This document shows positions 1 through 7,552 of a stretch of 14,161 bases of DNA, piece after piece. Below the pieces are notes generated by a model, which did no database searches, had not been told where the DNA came from, and saw nothing but the letters and a program-made list of their open reading frames with translations. Origin of the DNA: Gammaproteobacteria bacterium. GTDB taxonomy: Bacteria; Pseudomonadota; Gammaproteobacteria; Steroidobacterales; Steroidobacteraceae. Numbering within the stretch: position 1 is the stretch's first letter; each line of letters begins with the position of its first letter. The translations under genes were made by a program, and so were the position numbers. The stretch covers positions 1 through 14,161 of the forward strand of contig RGYP01000019.1 in NCBI GenBank assembly GCA_010031985.1, in the 5' to 3' direction.

Positions 1-1895
1 CGCACCAAAGGGCTGGCACGATCGAGGCGTTTGGGCCACTCGAGCGGCTTTGCAGGATCGAAGCCGGGCTCGAACTGCAATCCGCCTGCCTCCACGAACA
101 GATGAAAAACGTGTGCAGCCCGACTGTCGAGATCGACTCGCAGGTCCCAGCGCTGGAGTGCGTCGCACATCGGGCCAGGAGTGCTTTCGATGCAACTGTG
201 CACCACGTCGTCACGGGCGATTTCTCCGCCCAGATGGCGGTTGTTGAAAAGCGAAGTTTTGAGCGATTCGACGTCGAAGCCGCGTCCTGCAAGTCCGTCG
301 CGACCTTTCAGTCGGCGATCGACGATATCGAGCCCGAGCAGGGTGCGTAGCGTGCGCGGCGTACGCTCGTCGCCGTAGATCGGCGAGTAACCCTCGAGCG
401 GCTGGCTCGGATTGCTGAGCCAGTGGCTGTCGTTGCTTTGGGTCACGTAATCGTCGCGGAAGAGCTGTGGCGCTGCGGCGGATCCGAAGATGCCGGGCGC
501 CGAAGCGTCGGCATCGGTCTGCCAGGCGCAGTCGCTGCGTGAGCCGTCGAGTACCGGAATCCGCAGACTCGTCCATTGCTGGCGCGCAAGCGGCGAGGTG
601 GTGCAGCGCTCGGCGTGGGCCGTCGTCACCTTGGGGATCATCCCCATGTCGCCAAAGAACGCACGACCTCGAGAATCGGTGGCGGTGGTGTTGAACTGAG
701 TCGCCTGATAGCGACCGAGTGCCGTTCGCAGTTCCTCGACACTGCGCGCCTGCCAGATGGCGAGGTACTGATCGACGATGCGCAGACCTTGCGGTGGTAC
801 GGCGAGCGCATACGCTTTTGCAGAGCTCCACGGGAAAGTTTCGGTGGCGAGTACCGGACCGTACTGCGTGGCATGAAGCAGGCGTTCGATTTCTTTGAGG
901 CCAGTCGCCGACTTGACGGCGATCTTGATCGGGATACGCAGCATCGCGACGGACTTGCCATCGACGAGGTAGCGCGTCGGATCCGCCGGATCGAGCGCGA
1001 GCTCGAAGTACCCGAAGCGACGGGCCGTCGAAACGGTATGGGTCCAGGCGATGTGCTCGGTGTGGCCGATACCGACCAGCGGCGTATTCATGAGACCTGC
1101 GCCGACGACGTTGAGCTTGCCCGGGATCAGCAAATGCATGCGATAAAAGCGATTGATGCCATCCCAGGGGTAGTGCGGATTGGCGAGCAGGGCACCACGA
1201 CCCGACTTGGTGGCCTGCTTGCCGAGGCCGTACGCGTTCGAGCCGAGCATCTCCGGGTCAGGCAGTGGGTCGTCGCGCGTGAGCGCGACCGTTTGAGGGA
1301 GATTTTGCGCAGCGGTTTGCGGAACTGGCGGTTTCGCGCCGACGATTCCTGCCATCTGCAGGGGCACTTGTCCGGCGTAGAGGTTGCGCCAGTAGTCGAG
1401 TTCGGTAATCGGTTGCACCCAGTCTGCGCCCCGGCAGCGGGTATCTGGCAGCTTATCGACACCGGTGTCGCGGAGGTAGCGATTCACGCCCGCCACGAAA
1501 CCAGCGAGCAGTGCTCGTGCGTCCTTGGAGGGCGTGCTGGGCGAGTCGGCAGGACCGGCCAGCAAGGCTTCGACTCGGCCGGTGTAACCGACCAGCCGGT
1601 GGTACGCATCGCTAACGACGTTGGCGTCTTTGTCTCCGGGGCCGAAATATTTGGCACGCTCACCGCGGACCGTCAGCATCCTATCCATCAACTCGCAAAG
1701 ATTATCTTCGGCACTCGCATAGCCGATGCCAAGCCCGAGTCCGGCGTAGTCGCTGGCCGTGACGTGTGGCACACCATGGGCGGTACGCCGAATCTCGGTT
1801 CGCAAGCCATTCGCCGCGATCGCCGCGCCGAGACCCAGTTGCAGCGCAACGCCGCCCATGGCGGCGCAGGCGAAGACTTTGACGGCGCGATTCAT
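1..1895 (-). CDS. Penicillin acylase family N-terminal nucleophile hydrolase, PvdQ/aculeacin A acylase-like (3' end cut off by window)
   Basis: An open frame runs from the ATG at 1895 to the left edge (631 codons seen). It begins with a signal peptide (about residues 1-28, hydrophobic, ending AAIAAN), so the protein should be exported. After an alpha-chain region comes the motif LGSNAYGLG, where Ser219 is the predicted self-cleavage site and nucleophile at the first residue of the beta chain. His sits at beta position 23 (LLANPHYPW) and a catalytic Asn at about beta 270 (QSNDSHWLSNP); the same residues and spacings are known in the acyl-homoserine lactone acylase PvdQ. The family is made as one precursor, cut in the periplasm into alpha and beta chains, and hydrolyses amide-linked acyl groups such as N-acyl-homoserine lactones, penicillins or lipopeptides. 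About 130 C-terminal residues are probably outside the window. It starts 22 nt after the preceding gene and is likely co-transcribed with it. The substrate cannot be decided from sequence. Confidence 0.9.
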   Translation of the reverse strand, partial: MNRAVKVFACAAMGGVALQLGLGAAIAANGLRTEIRRTAHGVPHVTASDYAGLGLGIGYASAEDNLCELMDRMLTVRGERAKYFGPGDKDANVVSDAYHRLVGYTGRVEALLAGPADSPSTPSKDARALLAGFVAGVNRYLRDTGVDKLPDTRCRGADWVQPITELDYWRNLYAGQVPLQMAGIVGAKPPVPQTAAQNLPQTVALTRDDPLPDPEMLGSNAYGLGKQATKSGRGALLANPHYPWDGINRFYRMHLLIPGKLNVVGAGLMNTPLVGIGHTEHIAWTHTVSTARRFGYFELALDPADPTRYLVDGKSVAMLRIPIKIAVKSATGLKEIERLLHATQYGPVLATETFPWSSAKAYALAVPPQGLRIVDQYLAIWQARSVEELRTALGRYQATQFNTTATDSRGRAFFGDMGMIPKVTTAHAERCTTSPLARQQWTSLRIPVLDGSRSDCAWQTDADASAPGIFGSAAAPQLFRDDYVTQSNDSHWLSNPSQPLEGYSPIYGDERTPRTLRTLLGLDIVDRRLKGRDGLAGRGFDVESLKTSLFNNRHLGGEIARDDVVHSCIESTPGPMCDALQRWDLRVDLDSRAAHVFHLFVEAGGLQFEPGFDPAKPLEWPKRLDRASPLV

Positions 1896-1917
1896 GAGCG
1901 AAGCCCCCGTTTCGGTT

Positions 1918-2535
1918 TCAGAGATTCCAGGCGATGAGTGCGACGACTGTCAGCAGGATCGCGACGACGAGTCGTACGGCAATGAAAGAGAGGATCGGAC
2001 GGACCGGGAAGACGTGGGTGGTTTCGATGGCGGCCCATTTATGGACCATGATCTGTTTGTCGACGACCGCCGAAACGCTGCGGATGAAATCGCGGCGACT
2101 GCGGTATCGGATCATTGCGACCACATGCCAGTGCTCGACGTTCGCGGGCTCGATGAAAGAGCCGCTGCGTCTGGCGATGAAAACCGGAACGTTGCCGTAG
2201 CGCAGCAGCCAGGGGAAGAAGGCACGTGCATAGCGTCGATCGGCTGCGACGGCGCTGTCGCCGAAGTTCATGTCGGGTGGATAGGCCGCCTTGTCACGAT
2301 AGTGGATGAGGTTGAGCATCAGGAACTCGCGACCGTCGTCCTGTGCCAGCAGTTTTTCGAGCGAGGCATAGAGTTCGGGATCGTCTCGATCGAGGCCTTG
2401 TTGCCTGACGAGACCGAGGAACGCCTGCACCTCGGCCGTCGATACGGGGGACGTTCGGCCTCCGTACCAAAAGAGGAAAATCGCATAGACGGCGACGAGC
2501 GCCAGCAACCCGATCATGCTGATTGCCATGCTCAT
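1918..2535 (-). CDS. Small membrane protein with DUF1330-like core between two transmembrane segments
   Basis: This 205-residue protein has one hydrophobic segment near the N-terminus (about residues 6-24) and another at the C-terminus (about 182-203). Between them is a soluble domain. The strands FLMLNLIHYRD (about 71-81), GNVPVFIARRSG and EHWHVVAMIRYRSRRDF resemble the ferredoxin-like alpha-beta barrel of DUF1330 proteins, where a similar strand order ends in a 'W-x-x-hydrophobic-x-R-Y/F' pattern. That assignment is by eye and only moderate. Its ATG (2533-2535) overlaps the TGA of the upstream dehalogenase as ATGA, so translation is probably coupled, and the acylase follows 22 nt downstream. 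No catalytic residue can be named and the function is unknown. The two-anchor topology would place the domain on one face of the inner membrane. Confidence 0.75.
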   Translation of the reverse strand: MSMAISMIGLLALVAVYAIFLFWYGGRTSPVSTAEVQAFLGLVRQQGLDRDDPELYASLEKLLAQDDGREFLMLNLIHYRDKAAYPPDMNFGDSAVAADRRYARAFFPWLLRYGNVPVFIARRSGSFIEPANVEHWHVVAMIRYRSRRDFIRSVSAVVDKQIMVHKWAAIETTHVFPVRPILSFIAVRLVVAILLTVVALIAWNL

Positions 2536-3467
2536 CGACGAGTCGCCATGATGAATTCATGAATTTTTTGAGCCAGCTCCTCGCCCTTGTCTTCCTGCAA
2601 GAAATGTCCGGCGCCACGGATGAGGGTGTGGGGCTGATCGGCTGCACCCGGCACTCGTTTTTGAAACATTCGTTCGCCGCCACGCGTGATCGGGTCGCGG
2701 GTGCTGAATAGTGTCAGGAAAGGTTTTCGCCAGCTTTCGAGCACCCGCCACGCTTCTTCGTTGGCGATGCGCTCGGGATCGTCCGGCGTCGTGGGCACGA
2801 AGCGCGGAAAGAGTCTTGCCGCGAGGCGGTGGCGCCGAGTCGGAAACGGCGCATCGTAGGCGGCGATCTCGGCGGGTGTGAGTCCTTTCGCACAGCCGCT
2901 GGCGACGATTCGGCCGATGGGAAACCACGGGCTCCAGCGCGCAAAGGCGCGCCAGATCTTGAACGCCGGTGGCACGCTGCGTCCCTGCCCCGTCGGCAGT
3001 CCGCCGTTGCCGAGCACCGCTCTGGCGAAGCGATCGGGAGCATGGGTCAGCATGCGAAGACCGATCAAAGAGCCCCAGTCCTGACAAAAGAGCGTGATGT
3101 CGTGCAGGTCCATCGCCGCCAACCAGGCATTCATCCACAAAACGTGATTGCGATACGAGTAGTCGGCGGGATGCGAGGGTTTGTCCGAGCGCCCGAAACC
3201 GACGAGGTCCGGCACGACCACGCGATGGCCGGCGGCCACGAGCGGCGGGATCATTTTGCGGTACAGGTAAGACCAGGTGGGCTCGCCATGCATCAGCAGT
3301 ACGGGCGCAGCGTCGCGCGGCCCCTCATCGATGCAGGCGATGCGCAGTCCTCCGACCTCGAGGTAGTGGGGCAGGTACGGAAAATCCGCGATCGAGGCGA
3401 AACGCGACTCTGGCGTGCGTAGCACGCGATCGGCGTGAATAACCGGGAGGATCGTCGACAGGGTCAT
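2532..3467 (-). CDS. Haloalkane dehalogenase, subfamily I (DhlA-like alpha/beta hydrolase)
   Basis: The 311-residue protein shows the haloalkane dehalogenase layout. HGEPTWSYLYRK (60-71) is the oxyanion-hole loop typical of DhlA. CQDWG carries the nucleophile Asp130 followed by halide-binding Trp131. The acid Asp258 (STRDPIT) and the base His288 (GAGHFLQED) complete the triad; DhlA has D124, D260 and H289, so order and spacing match subfamily I. The cap contains AFKIWRAF with Trp172 as likely second halide ligand. The enzyme would hydrolyse carbon-halogen bonds of haloalkanes to alcohol plus halide, in the cytoplasm (no signal peptide). I chose the ATG at 3467; a TTG at 3485 would add six residues, and neither has a good ribosome binding site. 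The stop overlaps the next ATG by four bases. The substrate is unknown; epoxide hydrolases are relatives, but the Asp-Trp pair and HGEPTWS favour a dehalogenase. Confidence 0.87.
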   Translation of the reverse strand: MTLSTILPVIHADRVLRTPESRFASIADFPYLPHYLEVGGLRIACIDEGPRDAAPVLLMHGEPTWSYLYRKMIPPLVAAGHRVVVPDLVGFGRSDKPSHPADYSYRNHVLWMNAWLAAMDLHDITLFCQDWGSLIGLRMLTHAPDRFARAVLGNGGLPTGQGRSVPPAFKIWRAFARWSPWFPIGRIVASGCAKGLTPAEIAAYDAPFPTRRHRLAARLFPRFVPTTPDDPERIANEEAWRVLESWRKPFLTLFSTRDPITRGGERMFQKRVPGAADQPHTLIRGAGHFLQEDKGEELAQKIHEFIMATRR

Positions 3468-3530
3468 GGCCGGACTGTAATCCAACGCTGGCGTCAGCGC
3501 GTCACCTCTGCAATCGATTGGCCATTCCGA

Positions 3531-4400
3531 TCACTGCCGCGTGCTCAGCAAGGCGAGACCCGTGGTTAGTTCGAGCTGGTCGAGTGGCACACGATACGCG
3601 GCGAGATCATTGATCGCTGGATCGGCATTGGGATACACGAACGCCACGGCTTCCCGACGTACCGGATCGAATACCACTTTGAAAAAAGCCTGTGGAACAC
3701 GCACTGGGCTGCGACCGATCACGTCATCCTGCATGCCGAATACGGGGCCGGTGATGATGACGAGATCGTTGCGCTCCAGAACCCAGTTGCGGATGTTTTC
3801 CTCGAGCCGCGCCCAGGCGCCGCGATTGAGTGCGGGATTCTGCGGGGCAATGTTCGACAGATAGAAACTCTCGACCATGGCCTGATTGCTCCAAGTGAGA
3901 TTTCCGGCTGGAGCCATGTGCCCGCGGTCGTAGCCCGAGCCCGAATAATCCTCGAGCTCTGCTCGTCTGCCGGGAAGCAGGTCCGGGTCGGCGCGAAAGT
4001 TGTCGGTGCGAGCAACACCGCCATTGAGCGAGCCGAGACCGATGCGCTCGATGACCCACAGCGGCGTTCGCGAGCGTGGGTCATGACCGATCGCAAAGCC
4101 TGTGCGACAAAGAAAATCGGTGCCGAGCGAGGGCGTGCCGTAATCGAGAAAGGGTGGACAGCGCTGATTACCGCTGAACTGTGCCGGACGCGCCTTGAGA
4201 ACCAGTGCCGTGAAACCTGCGGAAGGGGTCGGTGTCGACGGCGTGGAGGCTACCGTGGTGCCGCCCGGGTTGGTGCCCGTGGTACCGCCGGTGCCGCTGA
4301 TCGATACGGTTGCGGGCGCCGATCCACCCCCGGAGCAGGCCGCAAGCAGGGCGGCGAGCAAGACGACAATCCACCGTCTTTGCAGAGATTCGATCTGCAT
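3531..4400 (-). CDS. Lipoprotein DNA/RNA non-specific endonuclease (NucA/Serratia nuclease family)
   Basis: The 289-residue protein starts with a charged n-region, a hydrophobic stretch and a lipobox LLAAC (Cys22), followed by a Gly/Thr/Ser/Pro-rich linker (about 24-62). This indicates a lipid-anchored exported enzyme on a flexible tether. The catalytic domain has the family signature DRGHMAPA with general base His161, then YLSNIAPQNPALNRGAW with metal-ligand Asn192, and Glu200 eight residues later; Serratia nuclease has H89, N119 and E127 with nearly the same spacing. The family cuts single- and double-stranded DNA and RNA with a divalent metal. Likely roles are nucleic-acid feeding or clearing extracellular DNA. 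No adjacent immunity gene is seen, as expected for a surface enzyme. The ATG at 4400 has a GGAGG 12 nt upstream, further than usual and inside a predicted hairpin. The gene lies 114 bp after the phosphatase and 63 bp before the dehalogenase. Confidence 0.92.
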   Translation of the reverse strand: MQIESLQRRWIVVLLAALLAACSGGGSAPATVSISGTGGTTGTNPGGTTVASTPSTPTPSAGFTALVLKARPAQFSGNQRCPPFLDYGTPSLGTDFLCRTGFAIGHDPRSRTPLWVIERIGLGSLNGGVARTDNFRADPDLLPGRRAELEDYSGSGYDRGHMAPAGNLTWSNQAMVESFYLSNIAPQNPALNRGAWARLEENIRNWVLERNDLVIITGPVFGMQDDVIGRSPVRVPQAFFKVVFDPVRREAVAFVYPNADPAINDLAAYRVPLDQLELTTGLALLSTRQ

Positions 4401-4402
4401 GA

Positions 4403-4437
4403 CCCGAAACAGCCTCCGACGAGGTCTTGGTTTCGGG
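4403..4437 (-). promoter_or_regulatory. Inverted repeat/hairpin over the nuclease ribosome binding site
   Basis: CCCGAAAC at 4403-4410 and GTTTCGGG at 4430-4437 are perfect 8-bp inverted arms around a 19-nt spacer. Inside, CCTC (4413-4416) and GAGG (4421-4424) form a second 4-bp stem with a 4-nt loop. In the minus-strand transcript the inner stem contains the nuclease's GGAGG, and the outer stem ends two bases before its ATG. The pairing is read directly; a role in lowering translation, or alternatively as a DNA operator, is inferred. Confidence 0.5.
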
Positions 4438-4442
4438 CGAGA

Positions 4443-4457
4443 TTAAGTCATTTCTCT
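4443..4457 (-). promoter_or_regulatory. Strong ribosome binding site with two-codon leader ORF (ATG-ACT-TAA)
   Basis: On the minus strand AAGGAG, then AGAA, precedes an ATG at 4451-4449, followed by ACT and the stop TAA (4445-4443). This ATG is exactly 17 codons upstream of, and in frame with, the nuclease ATG at 4400. The Shine-Dalgarno match is better placed than that of the nuclease itself. It may be a leader mini-ORF, the remnant of an older start inactivated by the stop, or chance. Confidence 0.35.
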
Positions 4458-4514
4458 CCTTGACGGGGGGCAGCACGCTTGATGGGGCGCTGCACGAACC
4501 TCGGAGGCAATCCC

Positions 4515-5306
4515 TCAGCGCGGACAATTCGCCGGGGTGGATGCGCCGCTCGCGCGCGCTGCGGCCACTTCCTTGCGAGCGGTCTCGACGTCGCTGCGAA
4601 ACTCGGCTTCGGCCTGCAGGCGGGCGAATACGGCTGCAGCGAGCACGCGACCCTGCTCGACGTCGCTCGGCCAGTGGACGTTGCAGACTTGACGGCTGTC
4701 GCCGAAGTCGATGCCGCGGCGCATCACGGCGTCGGTTCGATCCGGGGCGACACTGGCGAGGATCAGGCCCCAGCCGAAACCATAGGCGCTGTGGCCCGAG
4801 GGATAGGAGCCGTCATTGCGCAGAGTTTCGATTTCGTTGGGCGTGCATGGCGGCTTGCCGTTGACGAGGAAAGGTCGTGGCCGCATGTACTTTTGTTTCA
4901 CGGGGCGGGTCGAGAGTCCGAAATCTGCGAGTGACCGTCGCAGCAGCCGATAAAGGCCGGGCGTCGTCGCATCGCCGATCTCGATGCCGAGTGCGCAAGC
5001 GAACGAGTGGGTGACCCCGGGGAAAACGGTTGCTGCATCGATCTTCGCCTGCTGCTGACGCGACGAATCCGCACTCGCGAGGATGCGCTCGTTGCCTTCC
5101 CGATCACGTGCGGCGGCGGCAGAGCCTTCGGCGGGGGGTGGCGGCAGCAGATCGATGCCGGAAGGTATAGAGGCGGCCTGAAGGTAGCCGGGAAGCAGCC
5201 CGGCTTTTATCATTCTTTCGCGCAGAGCATCTTCTGCCGGATCGCTCGCCTCTACGAGCGAGTTGCCCAAGGAAAAGATCAGCAGAGCAAGGAAAAATCG
5301 CTTCAT
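4515..5306 (-). CDS. Class A non-specific acid phosphatase (PAP2 superfamily), exported
   Basis: The 263-residue protein begins with a clear signal peptide (MKRFFLALLIFSLGNSLVEA). It contains the complete three-part class A acid phosphatase signature: K137-x6-R144-P145, PSGH at 169-172 inside GSYPSGHS, and S204-R205-x5-H211-x3-D215. In the family, His172 assists and His211 becomes phosphorylated during hydrolysis of phosphomonoesters, usually in the periplasm. I chose the ATG at 5306 because GGAGA lies six bases upstream and the signal peptide starts there. An in-frame ATG at 5357 overlaps the upstream stop as TGATG but lacks a ribosome binding site and would give a long unusual n-region. It follows the molybdopterin enzyme by 50 bp and is probably in the same transcript. 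With the nuclease downstream it could release phosphate from nucleotides; no Pho box was seen. Confidence 0.94.
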   Translation of the reverse strand: MKRFFLALLIFSLGNSLVEASDPAEDALRERMIKAGLLPGYLQAASIPSGIDLLPPPPAEGSAAAARDREGNERILASADSSRQQQAKIDAATVFPGVTHSFACALGIEIGDATTPGLYRLLRRSLADFGLSTRPVKQKYMRPRPFLVNGKPPCTPNEIETLRNDGSYPSGHSAYGFGWGLILASVAPDRTDAVMRRGIDFGDSRQVCNVHWPSDVEQGRVLAAAVFARLQAEAEFRSDVETARKEVAAARASGASTPANCPR

Positions 5307-5356
5307 GTTGAGTCTCCACTCACGCGCGGGATCGAAAAATACTGCGGGTCTACGCA

Positions 5357-7552
5357 TCAGGCGCGTGGGTGCGCTGCAGCAAGTGCCGTGACGCGTACCG
5401 ACACCCCGTTCAGTGCGGAGTTTCCGCTCAATGCATCGATGAAGGTTTCGTCGGTGAGATCGTTGACGCTGACGCCTGCATGCCGAGTGGCGATGCGCAG
5501 TTGCAGCCCCGGTCGATGATGGCCCCAGCCGTGCGGAATGCTGACCACGCCCGGCATCATTTCTTCGGTGACTTCGACCGGGATTTCGACCTTTCCGGTG
5601 CGCGAGTCGACCGCGGCGAGATCACCGTTGCGCAACTGGCGACGCGCCGCATCGGCTGGATGCATGAGTAGCGTGCAACGCTCCGGCCCTTTGACGAACC
5701 GCTTCGCGTTGTGCAGCCAGGAATTGTTGGTACGTGGGTCGCGGCGACCGATGAGCAGGAGGTCGGTATCACCGACAGTGGCGGCGGCGTCGAAGTGATG
5801 TCGAAGCCGGTCGAGATCGGCGACGAGCGGAGCGGGTGCCAGGTTGATTCTTCGATTCGCTGTTTGCAGACGAGCCGGAAGGCAAGGCTCCAGGGGGCCA
5901 AGGTCGATACCGTGCTCGCTGCCGATCACGCGACTCAGGGTCAGTCCGCGCGAAAAGGGATTCCAGCCTGCACCCCGGCTCCCCATGCGGATGCCGAGTG
6001 CGACGCTGCGCCGCGGAGTGAGCCAGCGATCCATCAATCCCTTCAGGAACGTCGGTTTGCGGCGCGGATCGTGCTTCGCAAGGCTCGCAATCAACCGATC
6101 AAAGATTTGCCAGTCGTGAAGGGCGTCTCGCGCTTTCGCAAAGAGGGGCGTCGAGTAACGCACGGTGTTGCGTATGGCGAGCACGTGAAAGATGAGATCG
6201 AAATGATCCCGTTCGAGTGCGTAGGTGGGCGGCAGGATCAGATGTGCGTGCCGGGTAGTCTCGTTGACGTAGAAGTCGATCGAGACCATGAATTCGAGGC
6301 CGGACAGCGCCTCTTCGAGGCGTCGCCCGTTCGGGGTCGAGAGCACCGGATTTCCGGCTGCAGTGACCAGCGCGCGGATCTGCCCTTGGCCGGGGGTGAG
6401 AATTTCTTCGGCGAGCGCCGACACCGGAAACTCGCTGCCGAATTCCGGCAGGCCGCGCACGCGGGTACGGCGCTTGTCGAAGGACCCACGCTGACCGAAT
6501 CCTGCGGCCAAGCCGAGAATGTCGAAAGCAGGGCGTGTGAACATGGCGCCGCCCGGTCGATCGAGATTGCCGGTGACGATGTTCAACAACTGGATCAACC
6601 ATTGACAAAGCGCCCCGAACTGCTGCGTGGACACTCCCATGCGGCCGTAGCAAACGGCCGACTCGGCGCGCGCGAAATCGCGCGCGAGCTCGCGCACTTG
6701 GTGGGGATCGGTGCCGGTTGCTGCGGCAACGCTCTCGGGCGAATAGGGGCGACAAAACTCGCGTACCTGATCGAGTCCATCGAGTCGATCGGCAAGCGCG
6801 CCGGGCGCAACGAGGCCTTCCGCGAGAATCACCTGCAGCATCGCAAGCAGCAGCAGTGCGTCAGAACCGGGCTTCACGAACAGGTGCGTATCGGCGATCT
6901 CGGCGGTCTCGGTGCGTCGGGGGTCGACCACGACGAGGCGCCCGCCACGGGCTCGTAAATCTTTGAGGCGCCGGGTGACGTCGGGAGCGCTCATCAGACT
7001 GCCGTTCGAGACCACCGGATTGCCACCGATGACCAGCAAGAAGCGGGTGCGATCGAGATCCGGGATCGGGATCATGAGCTGGTGGCCGTAGAGAAAATAA
7101 GCCACGAAATGGTGCGGGAGCTGATCGACCGAGGTTGCCGAGTAGCGATTGCGACTTCGCAGCGCACGCAGGAATTTCGCGCCTCCCAGCAGACCGGCGT
7201 AACTGTGCACTTGCGGGTTGCCTACGTAACTCGCGACGGCATCGTGACCATGTCGCTGCTGGATGTCGACGAGGCGTGTGGCAACTTCATCGACCGCTTC
7301 GCTCCAAGAGATCTCCTGCCAGCCGTTTGCCGTTCGTCGTACCGGTCTGCGCAGGCGGTCGGCGTCCTCATGCACGTCTTTGAGCGCGAGGGCCTTGGGG
7401 CAGATGTGCCCGCGACTGAAGGCGTCACGCTCATCGCCGCGAATGGACAGGATTTCTTTGTCGCGAACGCGGATCTCGACGCCGCACATCGCCTCGCACA
7501 GGTGACAGGTGCGGTAGTGGGTGCGCTCTTCGGTGCCGATTACCGTGCTCAT
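5357..7552 (-). CDS. Molybdopterin (bis-MGD) oxidoreductase with N-terminal [4Fe-4S] site
   Basis: The 731-residue protein opens with a CxxCxxxC cluster motif (Cys16, Cys19, Cys23) completed by Cys51 in GHICPK, the 4Fe-4S site of the DMSO reductase superfamily. The large molybdopterin domain follows, with GGNPVVSNGS, VVDPRRTETAEIAD and GNLDRPGGAMF. The C-terminal dinucleotide-binding domain includes NNSWLHN and IPHGWGHHRPGL. The region where the metal ligand should lie reads SATSVDQLPHH (138-148). It has no Cys or selenocysteine, so it is not a typical formate dehydrogenase or Nap-type enzyme; Ser or Asp could be the ligand. There is no Tat signal, so it is probably cytoplasmic. No iron-sulfur or membrane subunit is nearby, so the electron partner is unknown. 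The start at 7552 overlaps the amidohydrolase stop as ATGA. Substrate and reaction are not assignable. Confidence 0.9.
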   Translation of the reverse strand: MSTVIGTEERTHYRTCHLCEAMCGVEIRVRDKEILSIRGDERDAFSRGHICPKALALKDVHEDADRLRRPVRRTANGWQEISWSEAVDEVATRLVDIQQRHGHDAVASYVGNPQVHSYAGLLGGAKFLRALRSRNRYSATSVDQLPHHFVAYFLYGHQLMIPIPDLDRTRFLLVIGGNPVVSNGSLMSAPDVTRRLKDLRARGGRLVVVDPRRTETAEIADTHLFVKPGSDALLLLAMLQVILAEGLVAPGALADRLDGLDQVREFCRPYSPESVAAATGTDPHQVRELARDFARAESAVCYGRMGVSTQQFGALCQWLIQLLNIVTGNLDRPGGAMFTRPAFDILGLAAGFGQRGSFDKRRTRVRGLPEFGSEFPVSALAEEILTPGQGQIRALVTAAGNPVLSTPNGRRLEEALSGLEFMVSIDFYVNETTRHAHLILPPTYALERDHFDLIFHVLAIRNTVRYSTPLFAKARDALHDWQIFDRLIASLAKHDPRRKPTFLKGLMDRWLTPRRSVALGIRMGSRGAGWNPFSRGLTLSRVIGSEHGIDLGPLEPCLPARLQTANRRINLAPAPLVADLDRLRHHFDAAATVGDTDLLLIGRRDPRTNNSWLHNAKRFVKGPERCTLLMHPADAARRQLRNGDLAAVDSRTGKVEIPVEVTEEMMPGVVSIPHGWGHHRPGLQLRIATRHAGVSVNDLTDETFIDALSGNSALNGVSVRVTALAAAHPRA
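6667..6686. repeat. Perfect CG-rich palindrome within the molybdopterin enzyme gene
   Basis: Nine-base arms (CGCGCGCGA at 6667-6675, TCGCGCGCG at 6678-6686) flank a two-base centre. The sequence encodes part of the Ala-Arg-rich run ARDFARAE, so codon choice at GC-rich Ala/Arg codons is the simplest explanation. Confidence 0.3.

Noticed and set aside
576..1937. Plus-strand open frame of 453 codons
   Set aside because: It lies antisense to the acylase, whose catalytic motifs and spacing are intact; its own translation is Arg-rich with no recognisable domain, as expected of antisense frames in GC-rich genes.
3468..3485. TTG start of the dehalogenase at 3485
   Set aside because: It adds only six residues of no family similarity; the ATG at 3467 gives the family length. 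Neither has a clear ribosome binding site, so this is a preference, not proof.
3486..3499. CGCTG-GCGT-CAGCG hairpin between nuclease and dehalogenase as a terminator
   Set aside because: The stem is only 5 bp with no T-run on the minus strand; such stems are common by chance in GC-rich DNA.
5307..5357. Longer phosphatase start at 5357 overlapping the upstream stop as TGATG
   Set aside because: There is no Shine-Dalgarno before it, and it would put 17 extra residues before a good signal peptide; the ATG at 5306 has GGAGA at the right distance.
6667..6686. 9-bp CG palindrome as a protein-binding or recombination site
   Set aside because: It lies inside a conserved coding region and is explained by alternating GC-rich Ala/Arg codons; the 2-nt centre is too tight for a good hairpin loop.
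5711..6958. Plus-strand open frame of 415 codons
   Set aside because: It is antisense to the molybdopterin enzyme, with no domain and no ribosome binding site; a mirror of codon bias.
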